Shown in pieces: positions 52,653-63,328 of a stretch of DNA of 64,000 nucleotides (its first letter is position 1; each line of letters begins with the position of its first letter). The notes below the pieces were generated by a model. The model saw nothing but the letters and a program-made list of their open reading frames with translations. It was not told the origin of the DNA and ran no database searches. The stretch lies in the NCBI GenBank assembly GCA_047495785.1, contig JBLDXI010000025.1, positions 1,984,001-2,048,000 on the forward strand, in the 5' to 3' direction. A program made the position numbers and the translations under genes. The stretch is from Lepidodermella squamata. Lineage: Eukaryota; Gastrotricha.

Positions 52653-53490
52653 TCAACCACGTCTAGCTCGTTGGACATTTTGCGAGAATTGGCCCTGGTA
52701 GTTTCCTGGTGGGTAGTAGCGAGCCACAACATAAACGCCAGAGCGACCTTGCGCTTTTCCAAAGCCAACCAAACGCGTTTTCTTCCAAACAACTTGCGTG
52801 AAATGCCCTATGAAATATCGATCGTGATAACATAGTTAAGCGCCTGATATGTGTATTTACCGGTCGCCATGGAGAAACCGGGTCGGTTGAAATTATACTT
52901 TGAGACCTCCCCGTACCAACCAATGACAGGCTCGGGATTGCGATAACCACGGCTGAACCACGATAAATTCTCGCCATGACCCGTGTTCGACGAATGTTGC
53001 ATTCTATTGATTGCCGCAAGGTGATTAGCCCAATTTTGAGCGGCGTTGTTCAGCCCGCTGTTCATTGCCAGAGGAGGTGCACCATGGCGGGCTCTGAATT
53101 GGTTATGTTGACGAAGCCACTTCTGAAATTCAGCCGTAGTCCTTAGATCGTCGTCGTCTTCTCTTTCATTTTCTTCTTCAACTCCTTCATTATCGTTGCT
53201 TTGTTCCAGGTCGCCGTTTTCCGCATTTTCCACATCTTCCTCGGTAATCATCCTATTAGGCAAGGTCTTCCATTCGCTCCGGACTCCGAGTTCGTCACCA
53301 CCAACTCTTTCTTCACGGCTCAGTGCGGCATCATGGAATGCATCATTACCATCAGTCTCAGATTTGACCAGGCCTGGGGTTCACGGAAAATCGAAAATCG
53401 TTAAAATGTTGATTCAGGATTCTTACTGGGTTTGCTCAGAGCTGATAGCAAAAGAAAAAAGAATAATTGCTTCTTGAATGGCTGGTTCAT
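52653..53490 (-). CDS. Secreted GAPR-1-like CAP protein 2
   Basis: The start at 53490 gives MNQPFKKQLFFFLLLSALSK. An acidic region (DLEQSNDNEGVEEENERED) leads to the CAP domain: 'FQKWLRQHNQFRARHGAPPL', TGHGENLSWF and 'IGWYGEVSKYNFNRPGF'. After a short intron it continues 'GHFTQVVWKKTRLVGFGKA' and ARYYPPGNYQGQFSQNV, ending RARRG. The introns match CAP1, so these are recent tandem duplicates. As in CAP1, a secreted GAPR-1-like domain carries an acidic pro-segment. Confidence 0.87.
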
Positions 53491-53745
53491 TTGTTGTTGG
53501 AAGTCGTTATCGTTATAGAGTTGGTTTGCTATTTTAAATTTAAAAGCAAGTCTAAGGATCGCGTGACTTGCTGGGGTAGCAATGACAGAACGAATTTGTT
53601 GTGATGATTATGCAGCCGATTATGCCTGCTGTCAAAACTCAAACTCGATTTTTAAAGTCTTCATAAATGGATCTTTCAAATTTATTTAAAAAGCTTGAAA
53701 ATCGAATATTCAAATAATTGAAATGCATAATCACTAGTTATTCCA

Positions 53746-54441
53746 TCATCCGCGTCTCGGAGGCAAAACGTTTTGTGGGAACTGGCCTTGGTAATTTCCA
53801 GGCGGGTCATATCGAGCGACAATATACATGCCATTACGACCTTGAGCTTTGCCGAATCCAACATATTTTGTGTTCTTCCATACCACTTGCGTGAAATGGC
53901 CTTGAAAAAACAAACCAACAAATTGTGTGAAAACTTTCAGCTTAAATCTCATACCCGTTGCCATGGTGAAGCCTGGTCGGTTGTAATTGTATTGATTGAC
54001 CTCGTTGTACCAACTACCGACAGGATCCGGGTTTCGATAGCCCGTGCCAAACCAGGCCAAATTCTCACCCTGACCAGTATTCGAGGCATGCTGCATGCGT
54101 CCGATGTTGGAGAGATTGTTTGCCCACTGCTGAGCGGCGCGGTTCAGTTTGTTGCTGAGTTTGAGAGGCGGAGCGCCATGACGAGCGCGGTATTCGTTAT
54201 GTTGCCGTAGCCATGTTTGATGCTCGAATGATGCAGAACGCTCGTAATCACCATCATCACCTTCATCTACATCGTCGTCATCTCCGTCGACAGGATAATC
54301 TTCGCCGCCTTCATCTGGATCCTGCTGGTATACCCACCCTAAAAGAAAGCGTTTTCCAAAATGTTTGATGGCTTCGAGGCACAACTAACCAGCATTTGCG
54401 AGCCCGATGACCAGAAAAATAAGAAGAAAAAGTCGTGCCAT
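53746..54441 (-). CDS. Secreted GAPR-1-like CAP protein 3
   Basis: The leader MARLFLLIFLVIGLANAG is followed by a shorter acidic stretch (VDGDDDDVDEGDDGD). The CAP domain reads 'TWLRQHNEYRARHGAPPL', TGQGENLAWFG, 'GSWYNEVNQYNYNRPGF', 'HFTQVVWKNTKYVGFGKA' and ARYDPPGNYQGQFPQNV, ending LPPRRG. The last exon is separated by a short intron at the same position as in the two other copies. The shorter acidic region distinguishes it. Confidence 0.88.
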
Positions 54442-55172
54442 TGTGAAGGTTGAATTTGAAATATGTTGAACCCAAAACGAATTATTCCACATCTTAAAGG
54501 ATTGCACCTGTATCCTCGTGGCAACAAAAAGAAGGCATGTGTAATTATGCCGGTTCCAAAATAGTCTCAAGTACCGCGCGGATGTAGTTGCTATCCAAAA
54601 GCTATTGTTTACCAACAAAAGTAGGACACGAACCTTTATGGCCAAAACTAGGAATCTTCAATAATGGCAACGCACTCTCGAAAAACTCTCTCGCTCTCTC
54701 CTCCTCTCTCTTTCTCTCCCTTCGTTTCATGAAATGATTTAGAAGATCAGGAGAATCGAACATGACTCTAGCTCATCCATCAAGTCGAAAGAAGACTTTC
54801 ATCCAGGCAGTTGAGTGCGCTATAATGTACCGTATACTGCTTGGAATAACAGCAAACGCATACGTCGAACAAGAAAACATAAGTTATCTGTACTTAGGCC
54901 GAAAGGGCAGAGAAATAAGTCGGTATCGAGGTCGATCGACAGTTAGTGGCCGGTGATCAATCTGAATGAAATGAGGTCCAAAAACGTTTTCATAATTTGC
55001 GGCTGAGAGGAATAAGCTTCGAAGTTGCACAGGCGATGTAAAGTGAACGTTAAGAAATTAACGAGGGGCAGAAAATTACGGATTTTCTGTTTTATCCTGT
55101 GTTTTATTCAAGTTTTCACGATGAAGCAATAAAATCAAAGCCTTTCAATGTCTCGGGTTATCATCAAGCAAG
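54442..55172. other. Intergenic with pyrimidine-rich tract
   Basis: A CTCT-rich run (about 54685-54724) is present. No gene is supported. Confidence 0.4.
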
Positions 55173-56505
55173 CTAATATTTCTCGAAACATTTCTCATGT
55201 TGCCACGGATTGTAATTTGTCGGCTTTTCATTTTCAGCTCTCCTGGGCGGTGCAGGACTGTTCAAGGTCTTCACCTCAGCCTTTCTCACCAGCTGTTCCC
55301 TGCCAGCAATTTTTGGCGGAACACTTACAGGGCGCGTGTAACCAGTTCGGTAACCAGCGTTGTCAAGCAACTTCATCATAGTGCTGAACTCAAGCACGCC
55401 TCGCCTCTGAATAACAGCTGGATTGTTTTGTGAAGCTGTTTCTAACGACAGCTCCCGGCTAGTTTCTTCTGACATTCGAATTAGGTTATCCATTCCCTGT
55501 GGAATAAGCCGAACTTGGGTATCGCATGCCAAGACAACGTTGACGATCAAATAGAAAGCTTCTTCAATCGTTTCACCGCAGACAACAACCCCATGATTCT
55601 GGAGAAGCATAACTTTGTTCAACGGTCCCAGATTCTTGGCAATCAAACGCCTCTCGTTCTCATCAACCAAAATCCCATAGTAAGGATGGTAGGAAATCGG
55701 TCCCAGATTGATTGCTTCCTGTGAAAAAATAGGATAGATCGCTGGGGTAAACGGCTGTCCCATAAAAATTACCCTGCAAAGAGGCAGTAAGCCACATTTT
55801 AAGATAGACACAGCAACAATTGAAGGGGTGTGCAGGTGAATGATACAGCGAGCATCTGGTCGAACTGCATGAATAGCCGAATGGAGGACAAAGCCAGCAC
55901 GATTAGCTCCAAAACTAGTTGAGCCAGGGTCGAGAAGATCACCTCTTATGTTCACCTTGATCAAGCTCGAAGCCGTAATCTCGCTGTACAAAAGTCCGAA
56001 CGGGTTGATGAAGAATAGCTCCTGATCTGGCGAAACACGTGCAGTGATGTGGTTGTAGATATTTTGCGTCCAGCCGAATAAATCGATAACCCGGTACAAC
56101 GACGCCAATTTGCATCTAACATTTCTCTCTGTCTCAGAAATCTAATAGGATTGGTTTAAGGCCTGTAAGCTGTAAGCGCATGTGGAGCTATATACAATTT
56201 ACCCCGGCAAAATATGGGCTGACTAAGTCATCGATAGGGCTAACCGGCGTGATAGCTCCAAGGCAACCAGAAAGCCCGGCTGATTTATGATTTCCAACGC
56301 ATCCAGTTGGAGCTAGTAAGCTTGGCAGTTGCTGTTGTAGAGAGCTTGTTGCCTGCCCATCTTTCACTGCCTCATTGATGATTCGATTCAATTCAAACCG
56401 AGCGCCCTTCAAAACATCTTGATATAATATGAAATATATGACCGGTTAAGGAAACAACCTGCATTGAAATCAGCTTCAATTTGCTGGACTTGAGTGAAAG
56501 AGCTA
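55173..56505 (-). CDS. Adducin-like head-domain protein (class II aldolase fold), tail missing
   Basis: The exons read, in order, 'VQQIEADFNADVLKGARFEL', 'CLGAITPVSPIDDLVSPYFA', 'ISETERNVRCKLASLYRV' and then the head domain: IDLFGWTQNIYNHITARVS, 'PFGLLYSEITASSLIKVN', IIHLHTPS, 'YHPYYGILVDENERRLI', 'LLQNHGVVVCGETIEEAFYL' and 'DNAGYRTGYTRP'. These match adducin, the spectrin-actin cytoskeletal linker, rather than bacterial aldolases. The protein stops about 65 residues after the head (HEKCFEKY), with no neck or Lys-rich MARCKS-like tail. The start codon was not identified: the most upstream frame lacks an ATG, so a further 5' exon is expected beyond 56505. Confidence 0.85.
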
Positions 56506-57132
56506 GTGGTATTTAGTGCTATTGTGGCTCTGACCAGTTTGTAGTATATGACAGCTATAGCTCTCTCATTCCACAATGCTGTATAACGTATTATTCAGGC
56601 TTTTTAGCGGCATCAAACAAATGAGCTTTTATCACTTGAAATGAGCAAACAAACACATGGTTGAATTCCCTCATTCAGAATTTCTCTTTATACGCATTAT
56701 AATACCAAGCCAAATAAACACTGCTGAAAATTCGCGCATGTGGAGCAGTTTATTAAATTTGATGAAAACAATGAACCTTGCGTGAGACGAGTGGGACATT
56801 CGCTCCACTCGTTTCTATGTTGATTAAATTTTGATAATTTTGATAAATTCAATTAAGCATGTTCTGGTTTGAGCTATGCCCCGATATAATTATCAAATTA
56901 ATTCCGCACCATTCGAGCGGGTTCCACTCAGAGTGACGTAGGTCCTGTTGGCAGTATATCAAGTATAGCTGATAATTCACCGCATCGAAATCCCACACAG
57001 ATAGGCATGCTGCCGCCCAGATTCTAATGGCCTCACTGTGAATTATTAACTTATACCATCAAACCATCTATTATACGCCTTTGGGAATATTTCAGCTCTG
57101 CGTGGGTCCATTCCATTCAACATACTTTTGAC
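56506..57132. other. Intergenic
   Basis: Probably holds the adducin 5' exon and promoter and the peptide-gene A promoter; no clear signal. Confidence 0.3.
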
Positions 57133-57553
57133 ATGGCAAAATCTGTCATTTTAACCTGCTTGCTTACAACAGGTGTAATCTGCAGCATTCTTGGTTGCTC
57201 AGAGGCCTGGTCCGACCAAGAATACAGCGACAGCAAACTCGAAAAACTGCTTGCTGAAAAATGCCGCCGTATAGCTTCAAAAGACACTTGGAAAAGTAAA
57301 GTTTCACGAAATAAGCAATACTTGGATTAACTCTTTAATTTCTTTAGAAACCGTCTGGGATTTTTTTCATCACAAAAAAGGATTGTATAAATCCGGGAAC
57401 GTGCAAGGCGAACGAGCTGAAGGAAATGATGCCTTTAAATACGTCCGAACAGATGCAGTCGAGCATGTTCAAAAGCCTACAATTTCTCCCGTCATTACAA
57501 GCCACGGCCACAAATCGCCTTACTCATTCAGAGGAAGCAACTGGCGTGATTAG
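57133..57553 (+). CDS. Small secreted peptide precursor A (SKDTW/SNWRD family)
   Basis: The signal peptide is MAKSVILTCLLTTGVICSIL. The mature start includes YSDSKLEKLL and SKDTWK. A phase-1 intron with a GTAAAG donor and TCTTTAG acceptor follows TW, and the second exon ends FRGSNWRD with TAG at 57551. The protein is about 120 residues. The next gene shares YPDSKL, SKDTW, the intron position and phase, and the terminal SNWRD. There is no dibasic repeat array or amidation Gly, so it does not look like a classical neuropeptide precursor. AATAAA lies at 57579-57584. Confidence 0.7.
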
Positions 57554-57578
57554 ACTAATTGTTCTCTTTTTTTCGCTA

Positions 57579-57584
57579 AATAAA
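57579..57584 (+). terminator. Poly(A) signal, peptide gene A
   Basis: AATAAA 26 bp after the stop. Confidence 0.5.
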
Positions 57585-57825
57585 ACGGCGAACTCTTAAC
57601 TTTGGATTGCTAAGCGCGTGGGTATAATTACTGCTAAATTCTTAATGTAAAGCACCGGCGGTTTTTGACCTTGAATATAAGTAATCCATTACGCTATACC
57701 TGAAATCACTCACGCAGCACTCAAGCCTCTTAGAGCCGACGCAGATTACGATTGCTTATGTATAGTTCTAAAAAGCTTTCGGTACAAATTCATGGCAATT
57801 TCCTCATTTTAAACTTTTTTTCGCT

Positions 57826-58157
57826 ATGAAAACTCACATTATTGCCCTTTCCTTGGCTATGATTCTGGATAGTCTTTGTCTTACAACGGCCACTAATTAT
57901 CCAGACTCGAAGTTGCGAGGCAGACGGTCTAAAGATACGTGGACAAGTGTGTTAATGCAGTGTCGATAATCATTCATGTCCTCATTTTGATTTTTCAATT
58001 TACAGGAGCAATATTGGACGTTCTAAGAGGTGGCAGTGTAGCTGCTGTTAGGAAGCCTGCGGCAGATAATAAGCATCGCGTCGTGTCCTATGTCAACTCA
58101 CGGAAACCCGGCGCGGTCGAGTATTCCTCGGTAATCTCGTCTAATTGGAGAGACTAA
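57826..58157 (+). CDS. Small secreted peptide precursor B (SKDTW/SNWRD family)
   Basis: The leader is MKTHIIALSLAMILDSLCLT. The mature start is NYPDSKLRGRRSKDTW. The phase-1 intron (GTGTGT donor, TTTACAG acceptor) falls at the same residue as in gene A. The second exon encodes 'RAILDVLRGGSVAAVRK' and ends ISSNWRD. GRRSK contains a basic pair that could be a processing site. About 90 residues. Conservation is confined to the ends, suggesting that the termini carry the function. No known family is recognised. Confidence 0.7.
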
Positions 58158-58184
58158 TTTTGATGCGCTTGGATTAAATGATTC

Positions 58185-58190
58185 AATAAA
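58185..58190 (+). terminator. Poly(A) signal, peptide gene B
   Basis: AATAAA 28 bp after the stop. Confidence 0.5.
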
Positions 58191-58329
58191 AGGTTTCTCA
58201 TTAAATTAACGAAATGCGGGGTTTGTCACTCTAATTGACATCGAGGTTAACGGAATTTAACCAGACGCTCTATAATTGATCGTCACATTGACACCCTAAG
58301 CGCACAGAGCGGTTACTTTCGTTATCACT

Positions 58330-58837
58330 ATGGAATTAAACATGCTTGCAATGATCTCTCTGATTTTGCTTTCATTGGGTATTGCGGCTACCTCTGAAAG
58401 CACCAAGTTTGATCCAGCTGACGCTCTCAGAGCCTACAATCCTATTCATAAAATTCGAAGCCCTGTGCAGAGATCAACACCTCGACCAGTTAAGATGTCA
58501 GATGATACCGCTGAGAATGCTCGAAGGCTAAATGAAATAGCTGAAGTCTTATTCTTCAATCCTGCTTTGATGGACTCTGAAGAGGTCAAGACTAAAGGTT
58601 TGAAATTTGCAATTTTTCTTTTATGTTTTTATGAGGTTTCTTTTAGCAGTGAGCACAGCATCGCGGCTTGCAGGCCAGACAATCAATCCGCTTCACAGAA
58701 TCCTAGGCAACGCTTTGAAGTATCGGATCAGCTACTGGGAGGAGAAAGCGAAGAATGTCAGTTCAACGAGAAATCCGTTACATAAATTGCATAATAAGCC
58801 CACAAGGAAACTGTTCAAGTTTTGGAAAGTAGCATAA
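58330..58837 (+). CDS. Small secreted protein C, possible distant member of the A/B group
   Basis: The signal peptide is MELNMLAMISLILLSLGIAA. The mature part includes 'FDPADALRAYNPIHKIRS' and 'NEIAEVLFFNPALMDSEEV'. A phase-1 intron follows KTK, and exon 2 reads 'LGNALKYRISYWEEK' and ends KLFKFWKVA, basic and aromatic. Gene size, two-exon phase-1 layout and tandem position match A and B, but SNWRD is absent, so kinship is only suggested. AATAAA lies at 58868-58873. Confidence 0.62.
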
Positions 58838-58867
58838 AGCTTTTCCTTTGAACACCCAATGAGCCCG

Positions 58868-58873
58868 AATAAA
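58868..58873 (+). terminator. Poly(A) signal, gene C
   Basis: AATAAA 31 bp after the stop. Confidence 0.5.
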
Positions 58874-59062
58874 GTTGAATGCAGGTTAAAATCGTTCAAC
58901 CTTTATATAATCAGTCCAACTTGGGAAAATGTCCAAGTTTGAAACCGCTTATGGCAGTTTTACTTCAGTGACGCTGACCATATGCTGCTCAATATTTAGA
59001 TCGCCTTCACCTCGTTTCTTGCTTGCCAGTTCGAATCTTAGCCTTTCTGCAGACACTATTAC

Positions 59063-59260
59063 CGTATTACTGCGCTTTGAGTGTCATGCCACTATAGCTC
59101 GTTTTACAGTGGCATGTCACTATGCCCCGTTAATAGTGACATGCCAGATTAAATTTCAATGCAAAACATTAGGTGCCACTATTATAATCGGCGTAATTGG
59201 AAAGGGGTAAAAACCATGTTTCACTTTATAGTGGCATGACACTTAAAGCGCGGTAATACG
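59063..59260. mobile_element. MITE with 34-bp terminal inverted repeats and an internal perfect hairpin
   Basis: The left end CGTATTACTGCGCTTTGAGT and the reverse complement of the right end, CGTATTACCGCGCTTTAAGT, match over about 34 bp (through GTCATGCCACTATA). Inside, TGGCATGTCACTAT and ATAGTGACATGCCA form a perfect 14-bp stem with a 9-nt loop (59110-59146). No coding sequence is inside. Confidence 0.78.
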
Positions 59261-59858
59261 CTATGCTTTTTGTATAATCATAATGAAGAAAGAAAGTTTG
59301 GACATGAAATTTCCATTCAATTGGTTTTCAATAATGTTATAGATGCCCTATAAGGAGAAAGCATAATGAATAATCCTTACTCGGCAACCAAAGTTGCAAA
59401 GTTGATGCAAATGTTTTGCGTACTTTTATTCAGCTCGTTGCGGCGCATCTAGAACTGATGACAATCGACATCAAAATCCTAACTTAGCATAGCTCATGAC
59501 GAATTCAAGGTTAACCTGATCTCTACGCTAAGGTCTATCAAAAGCGCGTGATAAAAGATAAAAGTGCACCGATCGGCAAATATATTCTGACAAAATATGA
59601 CCGCAAAGTAAGGTATGTATGGGCGGCTTGACATTTCGTGCTCGTGTTCGTGAAACATGATACTTACTTGATCCAATTGGACATCGGAGCACCCCAATCA
59701 TGGACATGAGAGTGAAGGGGCAAGAAATGCGGCGTCTTGTGGTGAATTTATATGCTTATATTCAACCCACTGTCACATATTTTCTAACGCTGAACGTTGA
59801 GTTTGTTCCTTCGAATCTAGACACTTCATACTAGAGGAAAGGTTTCCATTTTCAAGGA
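59261..59858. other. Intergenic upstream of second nuclear receptor
   Basis: No coding structure is seen; promoter region of the following gene. Confidence 0.3.
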
Positions 59859-61211
59859 ATGCAAAGTGCCGGTGAGATTAGACTCTGTAAGGTTTGCTCT
59901 GGCGTGGTTACCAAGCGAAGAGACTACCATCCCAAAGTATGCGAAGCCTGCCAGGTCAGTTTAAACATAATGTCATACATTCCCTATCAAGAAATCGGTT
60001 TTTTAGAAATTTTTCAGGCGATACTGTAGGCGAAATGACAACTTACCGTGCTCTGGCGGGGTTAGATCGTGCATCGTGAAGGTTCCTACTCGCCACAGCT
60101 GCCTAAGGTGTAGAATGGATAAATGTATTAAAGCTGGTCTGAAAAGTAAGCCCAGCCTAATATTTCTAAATTGATCATGCTATTGTGAATTATAGGTCGA
60201 TCTTTGATAGCCTCAGATAACATAGTGAAGTCCTCTCAGCGAATCACAGTCTCAAGAGATTCGACCGGTTCTGGATCTAGTTCAGTCTCTCGCCAAGAGC
60301 GAACAATGGAGAATGTATCGTTGATCATGCGTGACCCGGTCTCATACGATGGAATTGCGATCGAAGAGTCTGTTCAGGCAGTGATCTCTGCTTACATCAC
60401 ACTTCAAGCTTTCAATAATGTGAGACTTGAGGAGACTTGTTAATGTCAAAATATCTATGTTGTCCTGTTCAGAGTCCACCTACAACTAACGGTCTTGAGG
60501 TTGATCTGAGTCAAGAAGCATGTATCGCCAAGATGTCTGAGCACTTTTATATAAGCTATGCTATATCAGCTTCATACGGAAAAGAAGTTGCAAGTAAGTC
60601 TTAATCCGATATTAATTCCCATAATTCAATCATATTGTATAGACCACGTAGAGATGACAGAGGAACAGTTATCGATGCTTGTTTGTTCTTTTGCTGGGGT
60701 GTTTTGGCCTATTTATTCGGCGATGTCTGGGGGAAACAATCAGCTTTTTGGTACAAATCTTGCTCATAGCAGGATGCTAGTGACTCACTTCCCAGAGATT
60801 CGGGTAAGGAGTGACAACTAATTAAGTGCTATTTTTAGCTCTTCTCCTCTTGTAATTGGACCTCTAGGAAGGAATGGAGATGCAGGAAAAGTTATGCGAA
60901 CAGATTCTCATATGGCAACCTACACATCTCGAATTAGCTCTCCTTTTCGGATTGCTTTTCTTCGACGGTAAGTGCGTTTCTCAAGTCTCACAGCAATATA
61001 TTGATGCCGAATTCCAGAGAAAACGCTGACGATACCTAAACTTGCTCGGATGCGTAGGCGCTTGTGGTTAGCACTCAACATTTTCCTATCGAGTACATCT
61101 TATGCGAGCGAATTCCGTAGACAATATTTCGAGCAATGTCTGCGGATGGCAGGCATCATTAACGAAAGCCTCGGCGGCTGCCTGAGTAAATTCCTTAGCC
61201 GGAAGCAGTAA
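59859..61211 (+). CDS. Divergent nuclear receptor, paralogue of 48899-50419
   Basis: The start MQSAGEIRLCKVCSG is followed by 'RRDYHPKVCEACQ', an intron, KFFRRYCRRN, CSGGVRSC and CLRCRMDKC. The intron between CEACQ and KFFRR is at the same place as in the other copy, and the P-box is again EACQK. Later exons give 'MRDPVSYDGIAIEESVQ', 'QLSMLVCSFAGVFWPI', 'THLELALLFGLLFFD' and 'LARMRRRLWLALNIF', ending FLSRKQ. The spacing between the first two cysteines of finger 2 is one residue longer than usual. The pair stands at either end of the CAP/peptide cluster on opposite strands, consistent with duplication and inversion. Confidence 0.83.
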
Positions 61212-61878
61212 AAGTTTAAACCTGTCGCCTGACATTTTATCACCATAGCGATAGTGATGCCCAAAGGATTTAACATTTAATATCCAATTACCATATTTAC
61301 AGCCTATTTTTAACTTTTACGAACCATATAACTATCAAGCACCATTAATCCAGTAATCTCAGTAATCCGATTTTTCTCAGCTTTATTTTTAATTTTAAAT
61401 TGGAAAAAATGAGACTTTGATTCTTTCGCAGAACTCTTCGTGATTGTGATTTTAGTATTGCGTGCTATTATTTTCCAGAGACATCATAGACATAAGGTTG
61501 AACTTTCAATAAATTTGAAATGGAATTTTTTTGTACGGCGAACCACAGTGACAAAGGTGATTTGAAATGCCGCACATTTGATTATCTCGAAATGATGAAA
61601 GCCATGTTGTTATTTGTTATTAATAAAATTTGTTAATTGTTTAATGTTGTCTATCACAATATGTAATCAGGATTTCGGACACAGTGGGGTTTTGCAAGGT
61701 TTGACTGTGAAATTCCGCAGAATTGTTGAATATCTTCGACTTCTAAGTTAACTTGTAAGGCCAGAGTTGATAATCTAGGCTTCTATTTACTTTATGATAT
61801 TAACAGAACTCTTAACCTTCACCATATAGCAGAATAACCATGTATTAGCAGAATAAAGATTATTTTCTCGTTCCGGTA
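61212..61878. other. Intergenic between converging genes
   Basis: AT-rich 3' flanks of two convergent genes; no feature. Confidence 0.3.
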
Positions 61879-62843
61879 TTATTTCCTCCAACAATTTTCC
61901 TCATCCTTGCCGTTACTGCAGTCATTGTAGCCAGTGCACGGAGCGAAAGACGAGACACATTCGCCGTTTCCACAGTCGAACTCTAAAGACGGATTACACG
62001 GGCGGTTGGGGCACATCTTCGGGTCCTCATCAGCATTATCAGCCGGGCAGTCGATCTGGCCATCGCACAGGGCATAGTAAGAAACGCACTTCTTATCAGC
62101 CTTGCAGTGCCACAGGTAGTTATCACTGCATTGCTGTTCACTGCAGTTCTTCTCATCAGAGCCGTTGGCGCAATCGGCGTTTCCGTCGCACCTTTGCCAA
62201 TCATAAGCGCACTTTCCATCGCCGCAGTTGAACTGACCCTCGGGGCATTTGCGAGTGGCACAGCCCTTCTCGTCGCAACCAGTGCTGCAGTCCTTGACGC
62301 CGTCGCAACGCTGCTCAGGCATCAAGCAGATCTTATCGGCCTTGCAGAGGAAGTTTGCCAGGCTATCGGCGCAGGTAGTGCAGTTCTTCTCATCGGATCC
62401 GTCCTTGCAGAACGCGTAACCATCGCAGCGAACTTGCTTAGGAACACACTGGCCGCTGGCGCATTGCCATTGGTCTTGGCTGCAAACGCAGTTCTTCTCG
62501 TCTTCACCATCAACGCAGTCAGCATTGCCGTCGCAACGCTTTTCATCTCCGATGCATTTGCGAGACTTCTTGCAGTGGAAGCACGGACGGCGCAGGTTGG
62601 GGCTGCAAGTGCAGGAATCGCAGTTGTCTTCGTCGGTGACTTTATTGACGGTGTAGTTGAAGCAATCAATTACACCGTTGCACTTCAACGAATCGGAGTA
62701 GGTTTTCTTGTTGTCGGCGCAGTACCAATCAGCAACAACCACTCCGACTAGGAAAAAATATTTCTGATATCAAATAAGATGAAAGATGACCCGGAAATCT
62801 TACCGACAGCAACAAGGAACACGATAACAGCAGGGCTCTGCAT
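61879..62843 (-). CDS. Secreted protein with seven LDL-receptor class A repeats
   Basis: The signal peptide MQSPAVIVFLVAV spans the first exon and continues after a short intron as VGVVVADWYC. The rest is seven LDLa repeats with their calcium-binding acidic ends: examples are RCDGNADCVDGEDEKNC, RCDGYAFCKDGSDEKNC and RCDGNADCANGSDEKNC. Repeat 1 (DSLKCNGVIDCFNYTV) is degenerate. There is no membrane segment, EGF domain or protease, and it ends at NCWRK. About 300 residues, all extracellular. Such stand-alone LDLa proteins act as matrix or ligand-binding proteins in animals; the ligand is unknown. Confidence 0.9.
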
Positions 62844-62913
62844 TTCGTTAGTTTAGGAGAGTTAAGCAACAACTGAAAATTCGCAGTGAATCTCAGTCGA
62901 CTTGTAGCTGTCA

Positions 62914-62919
62914 TTTATA
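62914..62919 (-). promoter_or_regulatory. TATA box of the LDLa gene
   Basis: TATAAA on the minus strand about 72 bp upstream of the ATG at 62843. Confidence 0.5.
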
Positions 62920-63328
62920 CTTAAACATCGTGTCATCTGTTCAAACAAGTTCCTAAGAAAGTGCGACACATAGCCCAAGAAAAATCATCCCTCCGCAGTT
63001 TTTCAGCTGAGGGTGGTCGCGAAATTATACTGGATGTGATCGTTCTGAAAGCAATGGCAGGTGAAAAAACATTGCTGGGCGGGTGTGATGAATTTCATAG
63101 GATAAGAGCTATTAAAATTATGAGTAATCTTTCATGGCGTGGCAATGTGTCACATCAGTGCACTGATAGGCAAACATTTGCTGCTAGTAAGAAATGCCTC
63201 GACGGTAGATCTGGCTGGCAAATATTTTTAAATACAGTTTTAACTTGTTTCAGCTCGTTTATTCTCAAGTCATTAAACAGAACAATCACAATGTGAACCG
63301 GCAAAAATTAACTTCATAAGGCATGAGA
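62920..63328. other. Intergenic
   Basis: Nothing supported. Confidence 0.3.

Noticed and set aside
54762-54956. Small plus-strand frame after the pyrimidine tract
   Set aside because: No leader, no domain, and no poly(A) or splice support.
62107-62751. 214-residue hydrophobic frame on the plus strand over the LDLa gene
   Set aside because: Antisense of Cys/Asp codons gives Ala/Val/Ile-rich frames that mimic membrane proteins; the minus frame has seven real repeats.
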